A stretch of 64,000 nt of DNA from Eubacterium plexicaudatum ASF492 (GTDB taxonomy: Bacteria > Bacillota > Clostridia > Lachnospirales > Lachnospiraceae). The notes below the pieces were generated by a model. That model ran no database searches. It was not told the DNA's origin and was given only the letters and a program-made list of their open reading frames with translations. The stretch spans positions 4,359,501 through 4,423,500 of the forward strand of contig NZ_AQFT02000001.1 of the NCBI RefSeq assembly GCF_000364225.2, written 5' to 3'. Shown piece by piece: positions 1-8,750 of the stretch; within the stretch, counting starts at the first letter, position 1; each line of letters opens with the position of its first letter. A program made the position numbers and the translations under genes.

Positions 1-1284
1 TGTGGTTTTAGTATTCTGTATGATTTCCCTATGGTCAACAGGGAGGAAGTCCGCATCATCCCGGATCATGTGGTAAATTGCCACGAGCATCTTCCTCGCT
101 ATGGCAATGATGGCCTTTTTGTGCCCCCGGCGCTTTTTCAGCGTTTCGTATTTACGGCGGAAGTACGGATCTTTCTTCGTGCTCTTCACGGCGGCAAGCG
201 CACACTGGACGAGCAGCGGCTTGAGGTAATGGCCGCCGTTTCCTATCCTGGTAGATTTCTTCTTCCCTGCGCTTGCGTTGTTTGCGGGTGAAAGGCCTGC
301 CCAGCATGCAAGGGAGGCGTCATCCCGCCAGACGGACATGTCCGTGCCGATCTCGCCAAGGATGTATAAGGCGGATGCCGGCGTGATCCCGACCATCGTA
401 GTGAGATGCCGGATGATGCCGGTATATTTCTGGTGGTAGTATTCCAGCTTCCTGTCGATCAGGCCGATGCATTCTTCAATCTGGGAAAGGTGCAGGCTGA
501 TGATCTGAAGCTTGTCCCGCTGTACACCAATGAATTCATAGCCGTGGATGCTGTCCAGGATGTCTTCATCTGATGCCTTCATATTGCCCCGTCTGTATAT
601 CAGGCGCAGGATTTCATCGTCGCTGACTTCGTCTGGCTCCGTGGAGATGAGGTACTCCATGATGGCGGATGCCGATTTTCCAAACGGGTCTGAGAACACA
701 CTGTCCAGCCGCACCTTTGAGATTGTCATGGAGTTCTGGAAACGGTTCTTCTCAGAAGTCCGCATATAGGTAAGCTTAAGCCGGTAACGGCACAGTTCCC
801 GGAGGTCACGGATGTCGGCAGGCGGGATGTATGAGGAAACGACCAGATCCATACGGAACATGCTGGCCATATGGACGGCGTCCCGGAAATCCGTTTTCTG
901 TCCCTTTGCCTGTTTCACATATTTGGGATGAGTCAGAATGGGTTTTATGCTGTTCTGCTCTGGGATGTTGAATACAGGGATCCAGTATTTCCCGGTCGAC
1001 TCCATGCAGACATCCTGCACACCGTACTCTTTCAGCCAGAGGGCCATGCTGCGGATATCGCTGTTCATTGTTGTAAACTTCCTGACGTAAAAGGTTGCCT
1101 TGAGCGTCTCCGTGTCGGTTTTACAGACGGCTGCCATCAGGATTTCTTTGTGCACGTCAATAGCTGCACAGACGGGGCGCCTGATATCCCCATACGCTGA
1201 ATGGACAACCGTGGTGCCGTCGTCTAATCTCAGGAACCGCAGCTCTTCGGAGGAGTAGGAACCTCCGGATTTGAGATGTTTCAC
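1..1284 (-). CDS. IS110-family transposase (3' end cut by window edge)
   Basis: The minus strand is open for 428 codons from a GTG at 1284 to the window edge. It shows the DEDD resolvase-like N-terminal half (AAIDVHKE, MESTGKYW, KTDFRDA) and the C-terminal IS116/IS110/IS902 domain (LACWAGLSP, STRIGNGGHYLKPLL) with its serine region. IS110 enzymes catalyse site-specific insertion through a bridge RNA. The stop codon lies outside the window. No ATG precedes the conserved part; GTG is the first plausible start, though the frame stays open upstream, so the start is uncertain. About 400 residues is normal for the family, so the gene is nearly complete. Confidence 0.85.
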   Translation of the reverse strand, partial: MKHLKSGGSYSSEELRFLRLDDGTTVVHSAYGDIRRPVCAAIDVHKEILMAAVCKTDTETLKATFYVRKFTTMNSDIRSMALWLKEYGVQDVCMESTGKYWIPVFNIPEQNSIKPILTHPKYVKQAKGQKTDFRDAVHMASMFRMDLVVSSYIPPADIRDLRELCRYRLKLTYMRTSEKNRFQNSMTISKVRLDSVFSDPFGKSASAIMEYLISTEPDEVSDDEILRLIYRRGNMKASDEDILDSIHGYEFIGVQRDKLQIISLHLSQIEECIGLIDRKLEYYHQKYTGIIRHLTTMVGITPASALYILGEIGTDMSVWRDDASLACWAGLSPANNASAGKKKSTRIGNGGHYLKPLLVQCALAAVKSTKKDPYFRRKYETLKKRRGHKKAIIAIARKMLVAIYHMIRDDADFLPVDHREIIQNTKTT

Positions 1285-1321
1285 CTGGTTTCTATTGTTC
1301 TTAACTGAACGTCCATTAAGC

Positions 1322-1338
1322 CCCCAGCAGAGCTGGGG
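1322..1338. repeat. IS200 left-end hairpin
   Basis: A perfect 7-bp stem (CCCCAGC/GCTGGGG) with a 3-nt AGA loop. It lies about 110 bp before the transposase start, where IS200 left-end recognition hairpins lie. Confidence 0.65.
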
Positions 1339-1446
1339 AGAATAGAGTGAGCAGTAGCGATCCCTAAAGTACCAAAAATAAAACCTCCATGTTATCATAG
1401 ATTTGGGTCTAGGCAACCTAATCAACAATAGCAGGAGGTATCCATA

Positions 1447-1857
1447 ATGGATAATCAGATTTTAGCACATACCAAGTATAATTGCACGTATCATATTGTT
1501 TTTATTCCGAAATATCGCCGGAAAGTAATGTATGGGAAGATTGGGAAAGAGGTTGGCGAGATATTGTCCACAGTATGTAAAATCACAAGAGTAAAATTGA
1601 TAAAAGGCGGAGTATGTCCAAACCATGTACATCTGTATGTTTCGATTCCGCCCAAGATGAGTATCTCGGAAGTGATGTCAAAATTGAAAGGAAAGAGTGC
1701 CCTGATGATATTTGACCGACACCCAGAATACAGGGACAAGTATGGCAGACATTTTTGGGCAAGAGGATATTATGCCGAGACGATTGGGCAAGTGAACGAA
1801 GAGACAATCAAAAAGTACATCGAAGAGCAGGAGGAATGCAGTAGAATGGAAGGATAA
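1447..1857 (+). CDS. tnpA: IS200/IS605-family transposase TnpA (Y1 HUH)
   Basis: This 136-residue protein has the usual IS200 TnpA length and order: N-terminal YHIVFIPKYRRK, the HUH metal-binding motif in NHVHLYVSIPP at about residues 60-68, and the catalytic tyrosine in KKYIEEQE near residue 127. It nicks and rejoins single-stranded DNA at the element's hairpin ends. The ATG start follows a strong GGAGG site at 1433-1440. The reading frame is intact, so the element may be active. Confidence 0.95.
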   Translation: MDNQILAHTKYNCTYHIVFIPKYRRKVMYGKIGKEVGEILSTVCKITRVKLIKGGVCPNHVHLYVSIPPKMSISEVMSKLKGKSALMIFDRHPEYRDKYGRHFWARGYYAETIGQVNEETIKKYIEEQEECSRMEG

Positions 1858-1860
1858 AGA

Positions 1861-1979
1861 GCCTCTTTTAAGAGGCAGCCAAGTACCAGAGGTTAGTGAA
1901 ATACTGCCTATAGGCAGCACCGAAAAAGGGGTTGCTTAGACACCGCCTATAGGCGGTACCGAAAAATGCCCCGGAGGGG
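1861..1979. repeat. Array of short hairpins after IS200 tnpA
   Basis: Four perfect hairpins follow the tnpA stop: 1861-1876 (GCCTCTT/AAGAGGC), 1904-1917 (self-complementary CTGCCTATAGGCAG), 1942-1957 (ACCGCCTATAGGCGGT) and 1969-1979 (CCCC GGA GGGG). The second and third share the core GCCTATAGGC, and each is followed by ACCGAAAAA, so they look like a duplicated unit. With 1989-2009 this makes five hairpins in 150 bp. Confidence 0.7.
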
Positions 1980-1988
1980 TTCATCCAA

Positions 1989-2009
1989 ACCACCGGCAGA
2001 GCCGGTGGT
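1989..2009. repeat. IS200 right-end hairpin
   Basis: A perfect 9-bp stem (ACCACCGGC/GCCGGTGGT) with an AGA loop, the same loop as in the left-end hairpin. It marks the right end of the IS200 element. Confidence 0.65.
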
Positions 2010-2317
2010 CAAGCCGTATGGCTGTGATTTGCCATGTTCTGTCTCCTTTCCAAAATGGCAGGGCTGAAACGGGAATATCGGCATTGACTGCTATCCCTGC
2101 GGGAACCCTGTTGGAGCGGGCATATTCATAAGTATACGGGCTTTAAAATCACCAATCATTTATGCAGGAAGGATAGCGGCGACTGATAACCTTTCGGGCT
2201 CTGGATCTCCAGACGTTATAACGTGCTCTGTAGTGTACCGATGTTCCTGAAACAAGGATACTACAATTTATGGCTTATATAAACTGAAAACGGAAAGTTG
2301 ACAGCTTTCATTATCAT
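2010..2317. other. Non-coding stretch between IS200 and truncated transposase
   Basis: No gene is recognisable here. It probably contains leftover DNA from the host of the insertions and the broken upstream part of the following transposase. The frame of that transposase is stopped at about 2284. Confidence 0.4.
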
Positions 2318-3397
2318 TTGTGCCGCCGTAGGCGGCATGGTAACAACCTTGAAAGGCTGGATCCGGAAGAACTGCAGGATACTGTCTGCCGGCTTGTATA
2401 CAGGCTGGTGCGCAGCCGCGCATTTGCAGGTGCACGAATCCGGAACAGATACTGGCAGGTGATTGCAGACGGGACGCAGATTCACAGCAGCCGCAGAAAA
2501 CTGGATGCAAAAAGCCTGTACAGGGTTCATAATAAGGGGACTGGCAGGGAGTATACGGAATATTACTATTATATACTGGAAGCAAAAATTGTTCTCCATC
2601 CGGACATTATTGTAAGCATTATGACAGAATTTGTAGAAAATACCGGCGGGGAAGAAGCAGAAAAACAGGACTGTGAGCTGAAAGCATGCTACAGACTGAT
2701 GGAACGGCTTAAGAAAGAATTTCCAAAGCTTCCTGTCTGCCTTTGCGCAGACAGCCTTTATGCATGTGAGAATTTTTTCATAAAATGCCGCGACAGCGGA
2801 TGGCGCTATATTCTGCGGTATAAGGAAGGCAGCATTCCGACGGTTTCAGATGAATACGGCAGGCTGAAAAAAACAGAGAAAAACTGCCGGAAACAGGAAC
2901 TCATTAACGGAACATGCTGGCATGATTTCGTTACGGACATTGATTATAACGGTCATAAGGTAAACATTGCAGAATACAGGGAGGAGCGGGATGTGCTGAT
3001 AAAAAAGGGAAGCAGGAAAGGGGAGACAGAAAACATAAAGGCAGGGTTCCTGTTTCTGACGGACCTTCCCGTTAATCAGAAAAATGTGGCTGCACTGGTG
3101 GAAGCCGGAAGGAGGCGGTGGAAAATAGAAAACGAAGGCTTTAACGCGCAGAAAAAACACGGATATTATCTGGAACATTTATTCAGCAGGAACTATCAGG
3201 CATTGAAAAACCATTATTACCTGATACAGATCGGGCATATGATATCCCAGATAATGGAGGCGTGGGAAAAACTCTGGAAAAGCACAGCGCTGTCCCTGTC
3301 GGAAAAGCACAGCCGGATATTTGAATCATTCCAGAATATAAAGTTATCAGAACACAGGCATGAAACAGGAAAGCGCTTTCAGATAAGGTTCCGGTAA
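2318..3397 (+). pseudogene. DDE transposase, N-terminally truncated
   Basis: The 359-residue frame has the catalytic acidic residues of an IS4-superfamily-like DDE transposase: ADGTQ near residue 50, CADSLYA near residue 145, and a glutamate in WKIENEGFN near residue 270. The N-terminal helical domain normally upstream is missing: the frame begins abruptly at LERLDPEEL and is stopped just before. The only possible start is a TTG at 2318 with no ribosome site. I read this as a 5'-truncated remnant. I cannot assign the IS family with certainty. Confidence 0.7.
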
Positions 3398-3555
3398 TGG
3401 AATGCACTGGAAAGGGGGGGATGCCCGGATATGGCACAATAACCTAAAAGCGTTTTCAAAATTACAGCAGGGGGAGTTTTTTGTTTTAAAATACTATCAT
3501 CAAAAGTTGCAATATATTGAAAGATATATGTAATTGGCACTGATAAATCCATAAT

Positions 3556-3954
3556 TTAATCGTCAGAGCTGATAAGCAATGCGTTTATTTGTCCATACCC
3601 TTGTTTTTCCGCCAGTCTTTTGATTCCCTCCAAAGCTTCTTCTTTCGAATAGTTGTGCGCTGCTAAAAAATCATGATCTTTTTCACTTATATATTGATAG
3701 AACAATATTGCGGCAAGCACATCTTCTTTTCTGGTGTCATCCATGCTGTCCAACAGCAGATTTTCTGCTTCATTTATGAAACCTTCATCAACCATTTTTT
3801 CAAAATCTTCCAAGGCTTTTCCGGAAACGTCATATTTATTTTCATTGTCCATTTCAACAGCGACATATTGTTTTCCAAGCATAAGAGAAAAGAGTACGCC
3901 TGCCATTTCTTTTATAATACGCATGATATAGTCTTTTTCTTCATTAAAATTCAT
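3556..3954 (-). CDS. DUF6483 family protein
   Basis: This 132-residue acidic protein starts with MNFNEEKDYIMRIIKEM and matches DUF6483, a family of unknown function common in Clostridia. It is predicted to be soluble and largely helical, with no signal peptide or membrane segment. The start at 3954 follows an AGGAGGAAA site on the minus strand. It stands alone between a dead transposase and long palindromes. No function can be inferred. Confidence 0.75.
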   Translation of the reverse strand: MNFNEEKDYIMRIIKEMAGVLFSLMLGKQYVAVEMDNENKYDVSGKALEDFEKMVDEGFINEAENLLLDSMDDTRKEDVLAAILFYQYISEKDHDFLAAHNYSKEEALEGIKRLAEKQGYGQINALLISSDD

Positions 3955-4142
3955 ATTTTCCTCCTGCCGATAAAACGTATTGCGATTTTCATTCGAACAT
4001 GTTTTTTATGAAATTCCTTGCATAAAGCAAATGATGCCGTTCATAATCACTTGATCGGGTATCCCTGTATATTTATTGAGTTTATTTTCTTGTTATTATA
4101 GCACACTTTATCATGGATAGCCATAAATATTTTTGCAGTGTA

Positions 4143-4307
4143 CTAGTACACCGTAAAATAAATATCTGGTCATCCTGCTTGTCTAAATCTCCATGAGCAC
4201 ATGGCAAAAATCCTCAATGTACCCCGGTACACCTCCGGTTTTTGCCATGCACTCATGAAGATTTATCCGGCGCAATATAACCAGATATTTATTTTACGGT
4301 GTACTAG
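4143..4307. repeat. Long palindrome 1 (165 bp)
   Basis: The outer arms 4143-4170 and 4280-4307 are perfect 28-bp inverted repeats. The inner arms around 4185-4212 and 4237-4266 pair with a few mismatches, so nearly the whole unit can fold into one hairpin. This resembles a MITE-like or REP-like mobile palindrome. No transposase is encoded. Confidence 0.8.
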
Positions 4308-4465
4308 AGTGTGTCTTAAAATTCATTCCTGCCATCTGCACGCCCCACTTTGCGGGAAATTTATCCCTCATTCGGTCAACGTAGCCCACTACGCCTCCCT
4401 CATTCGGGACAAATCTCCCGCAAACTGTGACGCACAGTTGACAGAAAGCAATTTTAAGACACACT
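4308..4465. repeat. Long palindrome 2 (158 bp)
   Basis: The outer arms 4308-4323 and 4450-4465 (AGTGTGTCTTAAAATT and its complement) are perfect. The inner arms around 4338-4369 and 4412-4442 pair with mismatches. It directly abuts palindrome 1 with no spacer. Both strands are open here only because the sequence is palindromic; no gene is supported. Confidence 0.8.
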
Positions 4466-4550
4466 CTGAAAATATTTCCAAATACGTTCCGGAGCGTGTT
4501 TTTACGTTCCGGTAATGAAAAGGTTTTATTTCTTGAACTCAAAAAGTATC

Positions 4551-4579
4551 TTGTGTTTATGAAACGTCTGCTTTATAAT
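4551..4579 (+). promoter_or_regulatory. Probable guaA promoter
   Basis: A perfect -10 TATAAT (4574-4579) lies 17 bp after a weak -35 TTGTGT (4551-4556). It leaves a leader of about 110 nt before guaA. I see no purine-riboswitch core in that leader. Confidence 0.5.
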
Positions 4580-4693
4580 GGATAAAAGGCAGCACTCGGA
4601 TTTTTCGTACGGAAAATAAACTGACAGGCGGCGGAAATCCGACAGACAGAAGGAAAGACTGCAGATGAATAGTGCATAGGAGAGGAGAAAACA

Positions 4694-6235
4694 ATGAGTC
4701 AGGAAAAAGTCATTGTCCTGGATTTCGGAGGACAATACAATCAATTGATTGCAAGGCGCGTACGGGAATGCAATGTGTATTGTGAAGTGCATCCTTATTA
4801 TATTTCATTAGAAGAAATTAAACAAATGAATCCCAAAGGAATTATTTTTACCGGCGGACCGAACAGTGCATATCTGGAACAGTCCCCAACATGCAGGAAA
4901 GAAATATTCGAACTTGGAATCCCGATTCTTGGAATATGCTACGGTTCACAGTTAATGGCACATCTGCTTGGAGGGAGCGTCAAAACAGCGCCTGTCAGCG
5001 AATATGGAAAAACAGAGGTGACAATTCGGACAGAGAGCCGGCTGTTTACGGGCGTATCGGCTGATACGGTCTGCTGGATGAGTCATACGGATTACATTGA
5101 GACTCCGCCGCAGGGATTTCAGATTACCGGTCATACACCTGTATGTCCGGTTGCAGCAATGGAATGTGCGGAGCGAAAACTGTATGCAACACAGTTTCAT
5201 CCTGAAGTTATGCATACGGTCGAAGGGCAGAAAATGCTTTCTAATTTTGTTTTTCACATTTGCGGCTGTACAGGAGATTGGAAGATGGATTCTTTTGTGG
5301 AGAATGCAGTCGAAGAGATTCGAAAAAAGGTCGGAAGCGGGAAAGTATTATGTGCATTATCCGGCGGGGTAGATTCTTCCGTGGCAGCAGTTATTTTGTC
5401 AAAAGCAGTAGGCAAGCAGCTGACCTGTGTATTTGTAGACCACGGTCTTTTACGTAAAAATGAAGGCGACGAAGTGGAGGCGGTATTTGGTCCGGACGGT
5501 CCATATGATCTAAACTTTATTCGTGTGAATGCACAGGAGCGCTTTTACAAAAAACTGGAAGGTGTTACGGAGCCAGAGAAAAAACGCAAAATCATCGGCG
5601 AAGAATTTATTCGTGTATTTGAGGAAGAGGCAAAGAAGATTGGCGCGGTAGATTTTTTAGTTCAGGGGACTATTTATCCGGATGTAATTGAATCCGGATT
5701 GGGCAAATCCGCAACCATTAAGTCGCATCACAACGTAGGCGGATTACCGGACTATGTGGATTTTAAAGAAATTGTAGAACCGCTGCGTTTATTATTCAAG
5801 GATGAGGTAAGACAGGCGGGCCGGGAGCTTGGCATTCCGGAATATCTGGTCAGCCGCCAGCCATTCCCTGGGCCGGGACTTGGAATACGTATCATCGGGG
5901 AAGTAACGGCCGAGAAGGTGAAGATCGTACAGAATGCGGATGCGATCTACCGGGAGGAAATCGCGAATGCAGGGCTGGACAAAGAGATCAGCCAGTATTT
6001 TGCGGCGCTTACAAATATGCGGTCGGTCGGCGTGATGGGCGATGAGCGGACGTATGATTATGCGGTAGCGCTGCGCGCGGTGACGACGACAGACTTTATG
6101 ACAGCGGAGTGTGCGGAGATTCCGTTTGCGGTGCTGCAGAAGGTGATGAACCGGGTTGTGAATGAGGTGAAAGGGGTTAATCGGGTGGTGTATGATTTGA
6201 GTAGTAAGCCGCCGGGGACGATTGAGTTCGAATAG
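4694..6235 (+). CDS. guaA: GMP synthase (glutamine-hydrolysing)
   Basis: This 513-residue enzyme amidates XMP to GMP with ATP and glutamine, the last step of guanine nucleotide synthesis. The class I glutamine amidotransferase domain comes first, with the nucleophile in GICYGSQ (about residue 80) and the His-Glu pair in QFHPEV. The ATP-pyrophosphatase domain follows, with P-loop LSGGVDSSV near residue 225, and the dimerisation domain ends in [11 protein letters not shown]. The length is standard. The ATG follows AGGAGAGGAG. It is the only clear core-metabolism gene in the window and marks the chromosomal backbone. Confidence 0.98.
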   Translation: MSQEKVIVLDFGGQYNQLIARRVRECNVYCEVHPYYISLEEIKQMNPKGIIFTGGPNSAYLEQSPTCRKEIFELGIPILGICYGSQLMAHLLGGSVKTAPVSEYGKTEVTIRTESRLFTGVSADTVCWMSHTDYIETPPQGFQITGHTPVCPVAAMECAERKLYATQFHPEVMHTVEGQKMLSNFVFHICGCTGDWKMDSFVENAVEEIRKKVGSGKVLCALSGGVDSSVAAVILSKAVGKQLTCVFVDHGLLRKNEGDEVEAVFGPDGPYDLNFIRVNAQERFYKKLEGVTEPEKKRKIIGEEFIRVFEEEAKKIGAVDFLVQGTIYPDVIESGLGKSATIKSHHNVGGLPDYVDFKEIVEPLRLLFKDEVRQAGRELGIPEYLVSRQPFPGPGLGIRIIGEVTAEKVKIVQNADAIYREEIANAGLDKEISQYFAALTNMRSVGVMGDERTYDYAVALRAVTTTDFMTAECAEIPFAVLQKVMNRVVNEVKGVNRVVYDLSSKPPGTIEFE

Positions 6236-6244
6236 CGGACATTT

Positions 6245-6286
6245 GGACTGGAAAGCCTGATTTTAAAGGGTTTTTCAGTCCTTTTT
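6245..6286 (+). terminator. guaA intrinsic terminator
   Basis: GGACTG (6245-6250) pairs with CAGTCC (6276-6281), extended by GAAA/TTTT pairing, and is followed by TTTTT. It starts about 10 bp after the guaA stop. Confidence 0.75.
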
Positions 6287-6356
6287 CTGTCTCCGTGAGA
6301 TTGATATGAGATGGAAAAATAAGCTCTTTCCACATATTCCGCAGAATCGGAAATTG

Positions 6357-6385
6357 TTGTAAAATGTCAAAAGGTGTGCTACAAT
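6357..6385 (+). promoter_or_regulatory. Promoter of the small toxin transcript
   Basis: TTGTAA (6357-6362), a 17-bp spacer and TACAAT (6380-6385). The transcript would have a ~100-nt structured leader containing GCTGCC/GGCAG and CCCTCTCCGGAGGG hairpins before the small ORF, as in type I toxin mRNAs. Confidence 0.6.
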
Positions 6386-6494
6386 GCATTCAGGTGCTGC
6401 CAGGATGGCAGGCGGTTAGCCCTCTCCGGAGGGACTGTGACCCTCCGTTTACATAGAAACCCGAAAGGGAATCTTGGAAAGGAGGGCAGAACGG

Positions 6495-6620
6495 ATGTTG
6501 ACATTGGAAGGACTTATTGCAGTGCTGGGCTTCGGCCTGACCTGCTTCGGACTTGGATATGCCATCGGAAGCGATGATAGAAGGAATTCACAAAATAGCC
6601 GCCTCGGTCTGCTAAACTAA
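6495..6620 (+). CDS. Small hydrophobic peptide, holin-like type I toxin
   Basis: This is a 41-residue peptide: MLTLEGLI, one membrane helix (IAVLGFGLTCFGLGYAIG), then a short charged tail. Size and layout match the putative holin-like/TxpA-type toxins of Firmicutes type I toxin-antitoxin systems, which insert in the inner membrane. The start follows a GGAAAGGAGG site. It has its own promoter (6357-6385) and 3' hairpin (6594-6629), and a convergent promoter at 6681-6709 could drive an antisense RNA. The identity is inferred from architecture and resemblance only. Confidence 0.65.
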   Translation: MLTLEGLIAVLGFGLTCFGLGYAIGSDDRRNSQNSRLGLLN

Positions 6621-6629
6621 GCGGCTATT
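6594..6629. terminator. Hairpin at the toxin 3' end
   Basis: A 9-bp perfect inverted repeat, AATAGCCGC/GCGGCTATT, encloses the toxin stop codon. It would lie inside both the toxin mRNA and the proposed antisense RNA. Confidence 0.6.
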
Positions 6630-6680
6630 CAGCAATTTTAAGCGGGCTAGCCGTCTGTCGGCAGCACTGTTTCTATGTAT

Positions 6681-6709
6681 AATATATCATGATGCTGTTG
6701 TGATTTCAA
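6681..6709 (-). promoter_or_regulatory. Convergent promoter for a putative antisense RNA antitoxin
   Basis: On the minus strand TTGAAA (6709-6704), 17 bp, TATATT (6686-6681). Transcription would start near 6674 and run into the 3' end of the toxin gene. No ORF lies on that strand, so an RNA antitoxin is the simplest reading. Confidence 0.5.
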
Positions 6710-6792
6710 GGGCTTTCTTTTGAATTATAAAAATAAATATTGCGGGACTTGATATCTAATTTCTTTTTAACCAAAAAAAAGAATTTCGACAG

Positions 6793-7230
6793 TTGTTTGG
6801 ACTGGGTGATGTTTTGTATTTTCCGATTGTACGTTTTATTGAATGGTGTCTTCCGCAATTAGGATTAAATTACGAAATATTGACTGTGGAAGAGATGAGT
6901 AATACGTATGGGCTTACAAATACGAAAAGGAATGTACTTTATATAAGAGAAGACGTCTATTGCGGTGCAATAAAAGGGAATCCGAGAGACCGATTTACTT
7001 TATGTCATGAATTGGGGCATTTCTTGCTACATACTCCTGACCGGGTTAGCTTTGCACGAGGTAAAATTCCGGCATACAGGGATCCGGAATGGCAAGCTAA
7101 TGCATTCGCTGGAGAACTCATGGCACCACATTATTTGACCTACCACATGAATCTGGATGAAATAATGGTGCAATGTGGGATGTCAAGACAGGCAGCTCAA
7201 ATACAATATAAGTTATATCATGGTAAATAA
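6793..7230 (+). CDS. ImmA/IrrE-type metallopeptidase domain protein
   Basis: The protein has the zinc-protease motif HELGHFLLH (about residues 75-83) and the downstream EWQANAFAGELMAP helix typical of ImmA/IrrE peptidases, which cleave phage or ICE repressors. The frame opens at about 6760 within an A-rich tract. The only starts are TTG codons with no clear ribosome site, and the N-terminal part found in longer relatives is absent, so it may be 5'-truncated. Its position beside the integrase suggests it is a remnant of a mobile element's control region. Confidence 0.75.
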   Translation: MFGLGDVLYFPIVRFIEWCLPQLGLNYEILTVEEMSNTYGLTNTKRNVLYIREDVYCGAIKGNPRDRFTLCHELGHFLLHTPDRVSFARGKIPAYRDPEWQANAFAGELMAPHYLTYHMNLDEIMVQCGMSRQAAQIQYKLYHGK

Positions 7231-7261
7231 GATGTTAAGGGATACACCCATAACATAGAAA

Positions 7262-7283
7262 AACCAAGCACTAAGGTGCTTGG
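7262..7283. terminator. Hairpin after ImmA gene
   Basis: A perfect 9-bp stem ACCAAGCAC/GTGCTTGGT with a 4-nt loop. It lacks a T-run, so it is a weak terminator or a protein site. Confidence 0.4.
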
Positions 7284-7394
7284 TCACTCACAAAAATACC
7301 TATTTTGTGACTGTTATAATCTCTATACGCAAATTAATTATAGCATTATAGGTATCCTTTTGCAAGTGATTTTTTTGTGAAAGGAGATGGTCAT

Positions 7395-7531
7395 ATGTAT
7401 ATTTTTCGTGCGAGCTTTACAAAAAAGATGGAACGAAGGTATATGCAAAAGATTATGGCAAAAGGGCGTTTCCTATTTGGATTGGTTCTGGGAAAAAGCC
7501 TGCAAAGCCGGTAGCGAAACCAAGTAAATAA
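7395..7531 (+). pseudogene. Small basic protein with apparent -1 frameshift
   Basis: Frame 0 starts at ATG 7395 after AAGGAGATGG and reads MYIFRASFTKK. The continuation that looks coding, DGTKVYAKDYGKRAFPIW through KPVAKPSK, lies in the -1 frame and ends at 7531. The switch falls exactly on A AAA AAG (7421-7427), in phase for -1 slippage, giving a product of about 45 residues. A lost A in an A7 run would look the same. The function is unknown; the gene sits just outside the integrase. Confidence 0.5.
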
Positions 7532-7535
7532 GCGA

Positions 7536-7576
7536 ATTGCCTGTATGTATACAGTCTACATACAGGCAATTTTTTT
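7536..7576. terminator. Strong terminator between small ORF and integrase
   Basis: A perfect 14-bp stem (7536-7549 with 7557-7570) with a 7-nt loop, followed by TTTTTT. It can end plus-strand transcripts and, less well, the converging integrase transcript. Confidence 0.85.
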
Positions 7577-7605
7577 ATGATGTATTTTGAAAGGAATATA
7601 GAAGT

Positions 7606-8697
7606 TTATGGTTCGATTTCCGGCCTGCGCAACCTATTCAATGCTCCGGCCAGTTTTGTGTCTTTTTCTGGATACAGGTGGGAATAAGTGTCCAGCGTGG
7701 TTTTAGCAGATTCATGCCCAAGCCGTTCTGAAATCTCCAAAATGTCAAAACCCATATCAATCAGCATGCTGGCGTGTGAATGCCTGAGGTCATGCACACG
7801 TATGTTTGGCAAGCCTGCTTTTTCAGCAACCCGTTTGATCTCCTTTTCCAGTGCGGATTTTGTAAAATAAAAGATCCGGTCGTCTTTTTCGATTCCTCCA
7901 AGTTTGGAGATATATTCAAATATATCATCATAAAGAAAATCCGGAATGGCAATATTCCGGTTGCTTTTCGCTGTTTTGGGGATCAGGATCAGCTCCTCGC
8001 CTTTTACTTTGGCATAGTTCTTGTTAATGGAAATGCGCTTGTCCGGCAGTATGTCGGCAGGCGTAAGCGCCAGAAGTTCTCCAGATCGCATCCCGGTGTA
8101 AAACAGCATATCAAATGCCAGCTTTGTTGCAGATTTCTGGATGTTTTTGGAAAATACCTCATACTGTTCCCGTGTCCAGTATTTCATTTCGCTGGCCCTG
8201 CTTTTGCCTATACTTCCTGCGGCCCTGCAGGGATTTGCTGAAAGGTTATAATGCGTTACGGCATAGTTCAGGATTGCGGAAAGCTGGTTATTCACAGTTT
8301 TTAAATATGTCTGGGAATAAGGCTTTCCGTTTTCATCCCGGAAAGATATCAGCTCGTTCTGCCATTTACGGACTTTTATGGTGTCGATGTCGCATACCTT
8401 GAGTCTGGAAAAGTAAGGGAGCAGCTTGCTGTCTATGATATTCCGCTTGTTATCCATAGTAGTAGGTTTAAGGCGGTGCGACATGTCCTCCATGTAATTT
8501 TCCACAAGAGAAGAAAAGAGTATATCGCTTGTGGCAATCTGCTGGTCTAAGATAGAGCGCTCGTATTCTTTGGCTTCTCGCTGGGTTTTGAAGCCGCGCT
8601 TGCAGGTGTGTCGGTACCTGCCAGTCCAGTCGGTGTAGTTGAAGGCAGCATACCACATGGTTTTGCCATTTTTGAGTGTGTATTTGTAAGCAGGCAT
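7606..8697 (-). CDS. int: Tyrosine recombinase / integrase (Tn916-type)
   Basis: This 363-residue integrase has an N-terminal arm-binding AP2-like region (YKYTLKNGKTMWYAAF), a SAM-like core-binding domain (about residues 60-170) and a catalytic domain with TGMRSGEL, HDLRHSHAS, ERLGH and the nucleophile in DTYSHLYP. It would catalyse site-specific integration and excision of the element to its right. It points outward toward guaA, so the left attachment site should lie just beyond its 3' end, in 7240-7605. No matching right-end repeat was found by eye. Confidence 0.95.
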   Translation of the reverse strand: MPAYKYTLKNGKTMWYAAFNYTDWTGRYRHTCKRGFKTQREAKEYERSILDQQIATSDILFSSLVENYMEDMSHRLKPTTMDNKRNIIDSKLLPYFSRLKVCDIDTIKVRKWQNELISFRDENGKPYSQTYLKTVNNQLSAILNYAVTHYNLSANPCRAAGSIGKSRASEMKYWTREQYEVFSKNIQKSATKLAFDMLFYTGMRSGELLALTPADILPDKRISINKNYAKVKGEELILIPKTAKSNRNIAIPDFLYDDIFEYISKLGGIEKDDRIFYFTKSALEKEIKRVAEKAGLPNIRVHDLRHSHASMLIDMGFDILEISERLGHESAKTTLDTYSHLYPEKDTKLAGALNRLRRPEIEP

Positions 8698-8750
8698 ATT
8701 TAGTCCTTTTTCAATATCCAGTCTGATTTATAAAAATAAAAGCGGATCAT

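Larger units (their letters stand above)
1316..2015 (+). mobile_element. IS200/IS605-family element, tnpA only
   Basis: The element is about 700 bp and carries a single Y1 transposase gene. It is bounded by short subterminal hairpins, 1322-1338 at the left and 1989-2009 at the right, as expected for IS200 elements, which move as single strands and lack terminal inverted repeats and target duplications. No tnpB is present. The exact outer ends cannot be fixed without an empty site. Confidence 0.75.

Noticed and set aside
4201..4542. Overlapping open frames on both strands (104 and 82 codons)
   Set aside because: They lie entirely in the two long palindromes; openness on both strands comes from the inverted repeats, and there are no ribosome sites.
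4580..4693. Purine riboswitch in the guaA leader
   Set aside because: I looked for the conserved core pairs of guanine-type riboswitches and did not see them; the leader has only weak structure.
7240..7605. Left attachment site of the integrase element
   Set aside because: The location is expected, but no core repeat could be matched to a right end, which is deleted or outside the window.
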